Below are positions 45,690 through 54,639 of a DNA stretch of 64,000 bases, one piece after another (the stretch's first letter is position 1; each line of letters begins with the position of its first letter). The translations under genes and the position numbers were made by a program. This DNA comes from Bettongia penicillata ogilbyi (lineage: Eukaryota > Chordata > Mammalia > Diprotodontia > Potoroidae): positions 2,652,802-2,716,801 of the forward strand of contig JAJHZJ010000531.1 of assembly GCA_023548195.1 (NCBI GenBank), in the 5' to 3' direction. The notes under the pieces were generated by a model, which had not been told where the DNA came from, ran no database searches, and saw nothing but the letters and a program-made list of their open reading frames with translations.

Positions 45690-45942
45690 AATAGGCATTC
45701 ATGTATTTCCTACTATGCACAGATACTGTATTAAATGCTTTCCAAATGTTATCCTCATAACAAACCTGTGAGGCATGTGTTATTATTACCGCCATTTTAC
45801 AGTTGAGGGAACTGAGGCAGGAAAAGGTTAAAGGACCTGCCTAAGTCACACAGCAAGTAAGTATCTGAAGCTGGATTTTAACTCAGATCTTCCTGATATC
45901 AGGCCAGCAATCTATGCACTCCACCACCTAGTTGTTTCTAAG
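45690..45942 (-). repeat. MIR/THER1-type CORE-SINE, nearly full length
   Basis: 'gccattttacagttgaggga', 'ttaaaggacctgcctaagtc' and the head 'tgcactccaccacctagttg' run in antisense. Confidence 0.8.
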
Positions 45943-45967
45943 ACGCCTTCCTGTTCTCAATATATGA

Positions 45968-46274
45968 TCTAATATAGGCAGCTAGGTGGTGCAGTAGATA
46001 GAGCACCAGATTTAAGTTCAAATCTCACCTCAGACACTTGACACTCACTAGCTGTGTGACTTTGGGCAAGTCACTTAACCCCAGTTGTCTCATCCTGGGT
46101 CATCTCCAGTCATCCTGATGAATATCTGGTCACTGGATTCAGATGGCTCTCCAGGAGAAGTGAAGCTGGTGACCTGCACAGCCCTCCCTCGCTCAAAACA
46201 AAGTCAAGTGCAGGTCATGTCATTATTTCTCTGATGGCAAGGTCTTCTTCGGCAACGAAGGACGAACACACACT
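45968..46274 (+). repeat. tRNA-headed, RTE-tailed SINE (WSINE1-like)
   Basis: Sense copy of the family at 38,895. The tRNA-like head 'ggcagctaggtggtgcagta' is followed by CORE 'gggcaagtcacttaacccca', then 'ctggtcactggattcagatg', ending with the RTE-type tail 'cggcaacgaaggacgaacac'. A composite of a CORE-SINE and an RTE 3' end. Confidence 0.85.
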
Positions 46275-46545
46275 AAATGTGGTCTAAAATGTTCCTGATA
46301 TTATAGCAAATCTCCACTAAAGTTCTATCACTGTGCCTCTCCACAAGATAGATAAGACTTTGGGTTTCCAGAAAACTGTGCTAACAAAGTGTCATTTCAA
46401 AAAAGGACAGCAAACTAGAAAATCTTGATGTACAGCTTTGCCTGTTTCTGTCTCCCAACGACAATAATTCAGAGACATTCATAACCAGAGAGCTGATAAC
46501 TAGAAAAGCAAACTTTTGATCTCTGGTCCTAAAGATATTGTTCTT

Positions 46546-47060
46546 ATGCTTTGTCCTTCATTTTTGAAGAGGACCAGTGACATCACAGGTAAAATCTTGA
46601 CTTGTGTGGTGCAAAGTCATCAGCCTCGATCTTGAGTCAAGATAACTGGCAATGGCTTGGGATGCAGTGGATGACCTTGGTGTCTTCCATGTCTGACCAA
46701 GTTCTAAGTGCTCCATTAGCACCTACTTCAGCCTCCTTCATGGCTGTTGGAACAACTTGTTCTCATCTCATTCCACCAGGGGCAGTCTTTGCATGCTTGG
46801 GGTAGACATCCTCCTGACTCACTGATGGGTTTGAGATCTACTGGCTATCTTCAACCTGGTTTTCACTCATCTGCCAAGATGGTTGACTTGGGCTGGCTGC
46901 TACATATGCTATAGCTTCTTGGAGGCATAGGTGAGAGTTGGGTGAACCAGGTGGACACCAAAGGTAGATTAGCAGCCCTAAAAAGGGCTCAGCAAGACCT
47001 CACACAAGAGGAGCCAGTCCTCCTGAACACTCCGTACATCCCAGTCCTAAAAGATAATCA
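46546..47060 (-). repeat. RTE-tailed SINE (MAR4-like), antisense
   Basis: Starts with the RTE tail in reverse ('ttttgaagaggaccagtgac') and is collinear with 23,650-24,182 to 'aaaaagggctcagcaagacc'. The 67-codon ORF here is a shadow. It shares its tail with the WSINE1-like copies at 38,895 and 45,968, so one RTE machinery could serve all four. Confidence 0.7.
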
Positions 47061-47189
47061 CCTAAGGAATGGAAAGATTCCATCTTGATAAATTGAAAGA
47101 ATTCCCACACATAACAACACAGATTCTTAAAGTTGTGGCAAATGTTTTAAAAATAATTGTTTGACCACAAACTGAAGCAGAGACTGTGC

Positions 47190-47520
47190 ATCTGACAGAA
47201 AAGACAGCAGAGTAGAGCTGATGTGGTAACTACATTTAAGTAAAGTATACAAAGAACTTAAAGTGAGTATGGTGACCAGCTGTTTTCTATCTCTATTTAG
47301 GACAGATTGCAAGGAAATAGGCTTAAGCTGCAATGAGAAGAATAATTTCCTGCCAGGAAAGGTTGTTAAGTGTTGAAATGGGTTACCCAAGGGAAGCTAT
47401 GGAATTTCCTTCTTCAGAAATCTTTAAAAATAGAATAATATCTCATCTGTCAGAGATGGTTGGAAGGAGGAGAGAAGAAATGATTGTTTAAGATCCCTCT
47501 AGCCTTATGATACTATGATT
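47190..47520 (+). mobile_element. L3/CR1-type LINE 3' end
   Basis: 'tttcctgccaggaaaggttg', 'gaaatgggttacccaaggga' and the end 'agccttatgatactatgatt' are sense L3 blocks. Confidence 0.6.
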
Positions 47521-47751
47521 AACTAACTTTCTTGCATCTTCAAAAACCCTACTGGCTTTGTGATGAATACTACTATCCTAGTTTGTAACAAAAAAAAACA
47601 GATCATTCTTTTTGACATCATAACCATTATTTTTGAAAAGGCAGAGTGGTATACAGGATAGTGACCAAAAAGAGCTAGGTTCAAGTCTTACCTTCTATCC
47701 CTGGAGCTTGTTGATGTTTTTGCTTTTGTTTTTATTGTTTTGGACATACTT

Positions 47752-47765
47752 AAAACCACAGTCCA
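47752..47765. repeat. Target-site duplication, left (HAL1)
   Basis: AAAACCACAGTCCA, repeated at 50,766-50,779. The preceding bases make TTAAAA, the usual L1-endonuclease target form. Confidence 0.95.
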
Positions 47766-48618
47766 GGGGCGGAGCCAAGATGGCGGAGTAGAAGGACGCA
47801 CGTTTACGAGCTCCGAAACCAAAGCCCATGGAATTGGTGTAGAAAGAGTCCCCCATAGATTCTGGGTGAGTGCAAGGTGTGCAGAGGCAGAGTGGAGGAG
47901 ATTTCCGTCCCAGGGAGCCCTCAAGACCCGTCCCCAGGGTCCGGCGCGCCCCGGAGAGTAAACCCGACCCCCAGTGCTGCCCTGGCCGAGGCCTCAGAGA
48001 AGCGGATCGGAGCAGGCTTCAGAGACGGAAGCTGAAGCAGCCGGGAAAGTCCCTCCGCCCACAGAAGCAGGTCAGTGAGAGAGGCCGGGCTGAAGGAGAG
48101 GGGAAGCAGGGCGTCTGTGACTCGGGCCCCCTCGGGAGGAAGCGGCGGCGGCAGGGACGGGGGCAGGAAGCGGCAGGAAGTGGCGGAGGCAGAGGCGTGG
48201 GCGGCGGCTGAGGCGGCAGCGGCCCAGGACTCAGGAATCCCCCAGCAGCAGGCAGGATCTTCATTACAGAAGATTCCCGCATAAAACCTGACGGAGCTGA
48301 GCCTGAGAGACGGCCCTGCCCCCAGCCCGCTCTGTTGCTGAAGGTTTCTGCTCGGGACCCCCAGGGGAGCTGAGATTGGGAGGCGGGCCCCCCACCCCGC
48401 CCCCACCCGCTCCATTCTTGAGAGTCGCTGCATAAAACCCCCCGAGGGATCAGAGTCTCAGAGACAGCCCTGGCCCCGCCCCAGCACCTGAACTAAAGCT
48501 CACTGATTGACAGCCAGCAGGAGGAAAGCCCATTTGAATCTCAGAGGCCAGGCGCTGGCTGGGCGGATCCAGGCGGGGGTGGAAGGGAATCTCAGAGGTC
48601 AAGTAACTGGCTGGGAAA
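47766..48618 (+). promoter_or_regulatory. HAL1 5'UTR: CpG-rich internal promoter
   Basis: Strikingly GC- and CpG-rich against AT-rich surroundings, the only CpG-island-like patch in the window. CCAAGATGGC at 47,775-47,784, 10 bases from the 5' end, is the YY1-binding core that positions transcription in human L1. Inside it, 48,270-48,492 consists of three imperfect tandem units. The transcript start is inferred to be at or near 47,766. Confidence 0.7.
48270..48492 (+). repeat. Three tandem 5'UTR monomers (71-80 bp)
   Basis: Units 48,270-48,340, 48,341-48,420 and 48,421-48,492 share the order: a (C/G)CGCATAAAAC- or CTGCTCGGGAC-type start, then GAGCTGAG or GATCAGAG, then GAGACGGCCCTG or GAGACAGCCCTG (GGGAGGCGGGCC in unit 2), then a CCCGCCCC or CCCAGCCC block, ending CTCTGTTGCTG or CTCCATTCTTG. 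Reminiscent of monomeric L1 promoters in rodents. Confidence 0.65.
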
Positions 48619-49725
48619 ATGCCTAGAAAGGGGAAGAAAAATAAGACTTTAGAGAGTTTTTTCCAACAAATGCAAATGATCCCGACATTCGGATCTGATG
48701 GGGAGGACGAGAACGTATTTTTCCCATCAGGGAAAGATGTGGAGGGCAGGGCCTCAGTACCCCAGACACCCCAGGGGGGTGTTGGGTGGGCTCAGGCCTT
48801 GGAAGAGCTTAAAAAGGATTTTGAAAAGCAAGTTAGACAGGTGGAGGAAAGACTGGGAAAAGAAATGACAAAGATGCAAGAAGAGTATGAAAAAAAGGTC
48901 AATATCTTGGTAAAGGAGACCCAAAAAAATGCTGAGGAAATTAACACCTTGAAAAATAGGCTCACTCAATTGGCAAAAGAGGTTCAAAAAGCCAATGAGG
49001 AGAAGAATGCATTCAAAAGCAAAATGAGCCAAATGGAAAAAGAGGCTCAAAAGCTCACTGAATTTAATAGTTCTCTCAAAATTAGAATGGAACAGATGGA
49101 GTCTAATGATTTTATGAGAAACCAAGAAATCACCAAACAAAACCAAAAGAACAATAAAATGGAAGAGAATGTGAAATATCTCATGGGAAAAACAACTGAC
49201 CTGGAAAATAGATCAAGGAGAGACAACTTAAAAATTATGGGACTACCTGAAAGCCATGATCAAAAAAAGAGCCTAGACATCGTCTTGCATGAAATTATCA
49301 AGGAAAACTGCCCTGACATTCTAGAACCAGAGGGCAAAATAAGTATTGAAAGAATCCATCGATCACCACCTGAAAGAGATCCAAAAAGAGAAACTCCTAG
49401 GAACATTGTGGCCAAATTCCAGAACTCCCAGCTCAAGGAAAAAATCTTGCAAGCAGCCAGAAACAAACAATTCCAGTACTGTGGTAATACAATCAGGATA
49501 ACCCAAGATCTAGCAGCTTCTACATTAAGGGATCGAAGGGCGTGGAATAGGATATTCCAGAAGGCAAAGGAACTAGGACTCAAACCAAGAATCACCTACC
49601 CGGCTAAACTGAGTATAATATTTCAAGGGAAAATATGGTCTTTCAATGAAACAGAGGACTTTCAATCATTCTTGATGAAAAAACCAGAGCTGAAAAGAAA
49701 ATTTGACTTTCAAACACAAGAATGA
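48619..49725 (+). CDS. HAL1 ORF1 protein (L1 ORF1p-like RNA-binding chaperone), intact
   Basis: 368 codons, uninterrupted, ATG with A at -3. ORF1p forms a trimer, binds and chaperones element RNA in cytoplasmic RNPs, and is needed for L1-type retrotransposition. Domains seen: basic N terminus (residues 1-12); Glu/Lys-rich coiled coil about 57-198 with heptads of Leu/Met/Ile; RRM-like domain about 200-285 with Asn-Leu-Lys-Ile-Met-Gly-Leu-Pro (203-210) as its first strand and Ile-Val-Ala-Lys-Phe (263-267) as an RNP1-like strand; C-terminal domain about 288-366 with Arg-Ile-Thr-Tyr-Pro-Ala-Lys-Leu-Ser (324-332), the strongest match to human L1 ORF1p. Length is close to the L1 ORF1p norm (~340-370 aa). 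No ORF2 follows. It is the only long intact ORF in the window and plausibly still makes protein when the 5'UTR is active. Confidence 0.92.
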   Translation: MPRKGKKNKTLESFFQQMQMIPTFGSDGEDENVFFPSGKDVEGRASVPQTPQGGVGWAQALEELKKDFEKQVRQVEERLGKEMTKMQEEYEKKVNILVKETQKNAEEINTLKNRLTQLAKEVQKANEEKNAFKSKMSQMEKEAQKLTEFNSSLKIRMEQMESNDFMRNQEITKQNQKNNKMEENVKYLMGKTTDLENRSRRDNLKIMGLPESHDQKKSLDIVLHEIIKENCPDILEPEGKISIERIHRSPPERDPKRETPRNIVAKFQNSQLKEKILQAARNKQFQYCGNTIRITQDLAASTLRDRRAWNRIFQKAKELGLKPRITYPAKLSIIFQGKIWSFNETEDFQSFLMKKPELKRKFDFQTQE

Positions 49726-50735
49726 GAGGAAGCATGCAAAAGTAAACAGCAAGGAGAAGTATTAAGGGACTTACCAAAAGTGAACTGTTTGCATTCATAC
49801 ATGGAAGGACAATATTTCTAACTCTTAAAACTTTTCAGTATCTGGGTGGTTGGTGGGACCACACATACACATGTACACGCATGCACACACATACACACAT
49901 GCATTCACATGCAGAGACAGAGAGCACAGATTGAACTAAATAGGATGGGACCATACCTTAAAAGGAATTAAGGTAAATGATGAGAGAGAAATGTAGTGAG
50001 AGGAAAGAGGGAGAAATGGAAGGGGGTAACTATATGTCATATAAGAGGCAAGTAGGAGATGTTTTTAGTGGAGGGAAAAAGAGGAGAGCTGAAAAGAAAA
50101 AAAAAAAAAACAAACAAACAAACAAAAGTTTACCCTCATCACATTTGACTAAACGAAGGAGTGAAATGCACACTCATTTTGGTATGAAAACCTATCTTAC
50201 AGTATAAGAAAGCGGGGGAGAAGGAGATATTGGGGGGGGATGATGGAAGGGAGGGCAAAGGGAGGAGGGAGTAATTTGGGGAGGGACAGGATCAAAGAGA
50301 AACAATGAGGGGCAGGTGAGGAGGGATGGCAATTCAGTTAGTCTTACACAACACGACTATCAGGAAGGTCATTTGCAAAGCTGCACAGATATGGCCTATA
50401 ATGAATTGCCTGCCGTACCAAAGGGAATGGGTGGGGAGGGAGGGATGGGGAGAATTTGGAACTCAAAGTTTTAGGAACAATTGTTTAGTATTGCTGTTGC
50501 AACTGGGAAAGAAGACATACAGTTAATGAGGAATAGAAAGTCATCTGGCCCTACAGGAGAAAAGAGAAGATAGAGACAAGGGAAGGGAGGGATGACAGAA
50601 GAGAGGACAGATTGGAGATAGGGAAAATTAGATTGCTTGGGGTATTGGGGTGGGGGGAGGGGAGAAAAAGGGAGAAAATTTGGAACCCAAAAATTTGTGA
50701 AAATGAATGTAAAATAAATAAATTAATTAATTAAT
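49726..50735 (+). other. HAL1 non-coding 3' tail with G-rich tract
   Basis: About 1 kb with no domain-bearing ORF, increasingly purine-rich. It contains A13 followed by CAAA units (50,097-50,127), repeated GGGA/GGAG clusters and GGGG-TATT-GGGG-T-GGGGGGA-GGGG (50,639-50,662), a G-quadruplex-forming pattern. It ends in 'aaaatttggaacccaaaaat' and AATAAA (50,713). Blocks match, in the same order, the region downstream of ORF1 in the antisense copy at 55,330-54,640. Confidence 0.8.
50639..50662 (+). other. G-quadruplex motif near HAL1 3' end
   Basis: Four runs of at least four G separated by short loops, ~70 bases before the poly(A) tail. G-rich tracts in this position are known in L1 3'UTRs of several mammals. 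Confidence 0.8.
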
Positions 50736-50765
50736 AAAAAAAAAAAAGAAGAAAAAAAAAAAAAA

Positions 50766-50779
50766 AAAACCACAGTCCA
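50766..50779. repeat. Target-site duplication, right (HAL1)
   Basis: AAAACCACAGTCCA. The four As merge with the poly(A) tail; the ten following bases are unambiguous and match 47,756-47,765. Confidence 0.95.
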
Positions 50780-51079
50780 AAAAAATAAGAAACAGAACAT
50801 TTTATCTTGCATGTCAAGAATTAAGTGACAACTGCACAAAGGCTAAGGAAGTCTTTCCTAAAAAGTCCATTTGGGAATCAAATTTAACTTATTCTTCATG
50901 CTTAAACCAGTTGGGCAATTTGGTGAAATTCAACAACCAATTCTATTTTTCTTTTACTTTTTTTTTCAAGGTTTGCCTTTTCTCAAACAAGGTTTCCTTT
51001 TTTTTGTTGTTCACATGCACATGATTTCAAAACTATCTTCCCTAAATCCGTAGATGTTTTTAAACTAGTCTTTTCAGTG

Positions 51080-51175
51080 ACCTGTGATAATGATAATGAT
51101 AGCTGAAATTCATATATTGACTTAAGGTTTACAAAGTGCTTTGTTATGTGATATCATGTGATCTTGTTTTAAAAT
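51080..51175 (-). repeat. MIR/THER1-type SINE fragment
   Basis: 'gataatgatagctgaaattc' and 'ggtttacaaagtgctttgtt' are antisense CORE-SINE tail blocks. Confidence 0.6.
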
Positions 51176-52970
51176 TTAATTTATATAGACACAGCCATGG
51201 TCAGGCTACATAATTTATTCTCTTAAGAATAAATATTTTTGATATGTATCTGATTTTTTCCCTTGTTAGAATTCACTTTTTATTCATTGGAATTTTAGCA
51301 AGTAGAAAGGCCTTGCCACACTGGATCTTTATTAAAAGATGTATTTCTCTTCATGGTTATACCCTGTACAATCCTACAATCCCCTGGGCCATGATCTTCC
51401 TCAGAAGTCAATGGAAGATTGATGTACAGAAGAGACATCTGAATTAAAGGATTTATATGGTCACACTGGTGGTGGGCCAAGGCCAAGAATCAAGGCAGAG
51501 ATGGGAAGAACACTGGACAGAGCTACTTTGGTTAAAATTTAGAGATTTAAATACTGTGGTGGCTTGAAATGATAGGAGAAGAGAGTCACCTAACTAATTT
51601 TCTTGTTTATTTATAAGTAGAAAGGCTCTTCTTCCTGGCAATATCATAATAAGATCTTTACAGATTTCATAAACAAATTAACTTCTCAACCATCCTCAGA
51701 AAGCATTTCTTCAAGACATGTTTTAGTCTAATTTCTGAGAAATATACTATTTGGTACTGCAGAGAAAATATTCTGGAAGGTTTGGACTTTGACAAGAGTG
51801 AGACCACTGCATACAACAACTGGAAAATCTACCCAGCCCCTAATGCTGTAAACAGCACTTTGTTACTCTTCTTAAGAGAGAAGAAAAAAGGGAAAGGCCT
51901 GCCACCCACTGGGAATTCAGTATAGCAACAAGGAAATTTACCCAGTCTACTTTGGGGAAATTGCCCAGTAATTCAGTAGGGGAATATTAAAGGTAGAAAA
52001 GATGCCACAGGACCTTGAATTTAGGAATGGTTTTGGTTTGGATAAGTCTGGTTTGGTTTCCAAGTTAGATATTACTATTTTTATTTATGACTACAAGGAG
52101 ATCATCACCAGAAAACTATGCCCTTGGTTGCCCTACAGTTTGGAAAAATTCATTTCTATAGAAAAATACGTAATTATTTTTGCCGAAATAAAATCCTTTT
52201 TTAAGAGAATCCTTCCATAAATTGTCAAATAATGAAGAAAAATTAACTGAGGGAAAAAATGAAATGAAGTATTCAAGATCAACCTGAAACCTGCTTTTAC
52301 CATTTTCTTATAAGGGTTGGGTTCTTTCAGGAACACATTTTTATAGAGAATTAATAATATGGTGGTGAATTAGGTCACATAAGTGATAACAACTACTGGC
52401 ATAATAGAGTAAATGTGCTGCACAATATATTTTCCTATTTGTCATGGGAAATCTTACAATGTGTGTGAATGAATACTATAATTTTTTTCCTGTTCTAACT
52501 GTTGAAAGGTTCAAAATAATAAAATAGAAAATGGAAAAACTAACAATGTCTTCATTATTTTCAAAATTTTTCTAATCATGTTTAACTTAAAAAAAGATTA
52601 CAAATGAAAATTTAGAGTATAGGAAAGGAAACATCATTCTCTCAGAAGGATAGAGTCATGTTTCAGACTCACTTTGAAGAAAGTACATTTGTGACTTCAA
52701 GTCATCCAGGGACACAGTATGAGGAATAATGAGTTAGTGTAAATATAATGAAATTGACTTTGTTACATATGAAAACATAAAGAGATGTCTTCAGACAGGC
52801 AATGAGAAAATGTCATAAATTTTTAAAAATGTACTTTACTTGACATTTCATTAGCTACCTTGAAAACTTTTATTGGATCCCAAAGTGGATTTTGTAACAT
52901 CACTGTTAAGAAAGTAGATCACTTTTCCATTTACTAGAAAAGTCAACTGATCTTCAATAGATGAAAATAA
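51176..52970. other. No recognised feature
   Basis: About 1.8 kb of AT-rich DNA with only short ORFs (60-72 codons) and no family I can name. Candidate unique sequence next to the young HAL1. Confidence 0.4.
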
Positions 52971-52974
52971 GAAT

Positions 52975-53220
52975 AATAGCTTGAATCTACATAACACTCA
53001 ACATTTACAACGTGCTGACATGCATCATTTCACTTGATATCTGATTTTCATGCCTACCCTGAGAGACAGGAAATGCAAGCATTTTGTCCCTATTTTGTAC
53101 AGGAAGAAACTGAAGCCCAGATAATTGAAGTAGCTCCCACAAGGTCACAGTCAATAACAGAAAGAGCTAAAACTTCGATCTAGGTCTTGAGAATTTGAGG
53201 TCCTGCTCCCTTTCAGCTGC
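52975..53220 (-). repeat. MIR/THER1-type SINE
   Basis: 'ttgtacaggaagaaactgaa', 'ctcccacaaggtcacagtca' and 'cgatctaggtcttgagaatt' are antisense CORE-SINE blocks. Confidence 0.65.
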
Positions 53221-53419
53221 AATAGTGGTTCTCCATGATTTCAAGAATGAGGTCCTCTTCAATATCAAAAAATTTCTCAATACAAACACATAATGTCAAA
53301 GACTGCAATTAATTTTTTATATCTTCAAGGGAATTTATATTTTGTATTTAGTATCGATATATATTTTAAAAAGTAATATGTACTGCACAGGTGTGAGCTA
53401 TATTATTAGGTTCATGTAG

Positions 53420-53645
53420 GTATCTTTGCTTCTTTAGGGCAAGATACTTAACCTTTGTCCACCTCAGTTTCTTAACTGCAAAATGGGGGTAACAATACCT
53501 ACCTCAAAGGGTTGTTGTGATGATCAAATGAGATAATATTTGTGAATATTGTATGAATATATTGTGAATATTATGTGAATATATTGTGAATAACATAGTG
53601 CCAGGCACATAGTCAATGCATAAATGTTTATTGCCTCCCTCCCCA
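53420..53645 (+). repeat. MIR/THER1-type SINE, 3' half
   Basis: 'tcagtttcttaactgcaaaa', 'caaagggttgttgtgatgat' and 'cataaatgtttattgcctcc' are sense. A short tandem of TGTGAATATA units (53,540-53,590) has expanded inside it. Confidence 0.75.
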
Positions 53646-54284
53646 TCCCCATCAAATCCTGCCACTAAAGGATTTTGAAGTTTCCTTCTAACACTAAAAT
53701 AAATGCGTATGTGGGTGTTCATGTTCAGCTGTTCTTTAATGTAAGTGATTTTTGTCACTTTAAGAAAACAAAATGTGGACTTTCCAAAGCTTTTGACCCC
53801 AGTAATGAAACTGCTGTGACATAAATCATCCCACCACAGCAACAGCACATTATTGAGTTTAATAGTTTTATGTTGCTGTTCCGTTTAAGACTTTATTGAA
53901 TTATGGTGGGAATTTCTCCAACATCCTCTTCTCCTATGATCTGTCCCATCTTCCTATGCACCCTCATCTTTACCACCTGTGGGGGGAAAAGCCTTTTTGA
54001 GATCTGTGCAGGGAAGAGAACTCATCTTTTTCTTTTCTCATTCTCAATACCCCCAGTCCGGAGATATCATAATTATGCATTCCCTCCCCCGCAACTTTTT
54101 TCTAGTTCCATATGTTTAGTCTAGCAATACAACTCTGGCTAATGGTTGCAGCTAGAAAAAAACAGCAAATCCAGCTTTATGTATAGGCTAATTTAAAAAA
54201 GAAATTACAAAGTAAAGTAAAAGTACAAGATATCTTGCTTACAGGTGCCACCATAATGAGTGTTAGCTAGACTAGGTCTCTTAA
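53646..54284. other. No recognised feature
   Basis: Unclassified, with ORFs of 73-114 codons on either strand and no domain. Confidence 0.35.
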
Positions 54285-54530
54285 TTATATCATAATCATT
54301 ATCATGATAATAATAATAAATGGTATTTATGAAACACTTTGAAGTTTGCAAAGTGATTTAAGCACGTGATCTACATTGAACTCGACGCCTCTATGTACAC
54401 AACCATTTTACAGATAAAAAACAGACACAAAAAGGTTAAATGATTTGTCCATGCTCCCACAGCTAGTGCGATCAAATATAAGATCTGAACCCAGGTCTTC
54501 CTGAATGCTGAATTCATTGTACCATTTTGT
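54285..54530 (-). repeat. MIR/THER1-type CORE-SINE
   Basis: 'gaagtttgcaaagtgattta', 'cattttacagataaaaaaca', 'ttaaatgatttgtccatgct' and 'tctgaacccaggtcttcctg' run in antisense. Confidence 0.75.
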
Positions 54531-54639
54531 GAAAACTCAGAAACACTTCCGTTTGCTCTTGAGAATAAATGGATTTAAACAAATACATGTTAAAAACAGA
54601 AAGTTATTAGCCTTAAATTCAATTCAGATATGTATGTGT

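Larger units (their letters stand above)
47766..50769 (+). mobile_element. Complete HAL1-type (ORF1-only) retrotransposon
   Basis: A 3.0-kb non-LTR element with exact borders: 14-bp target duplications, a GC-rich 5'UTR (47,766-48,618), one intact ORF (48,619-49,725), a ~1-kb non-coding tail and a ~35-base A-rich tail beginning near 50,735. No reverse transcriptase or endonuclease is encoded in any frame after ORF1. Half-L1 (HAL1) elements of this layout are known in marsupials; they depend on L1 ORF2p in trans. The open ORF, the perfect duplications and the long A tail point to a recent insertion. The older antisense copy at 54,640-57,120 has the same ORF1-then-tail order. Confidence 0.9.

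Noticed and set aside
47870..48284. Plus-strand ORFs of 69-113 codons in the HAL1 5'UTR as proteins
   Set aside because: Overlapping, Gly/Arg-rich frames from GC-rich DNA; ORF1 is the only frame with domain structure.
47766..50769. A full-length L1 with ORF2 lost by recent deletion
   Set aside because: The older copy at 54,640-57,120 has the same ORF1-to-tail order, which points to an ORF1-only family, although a genome search is needed to be certain.
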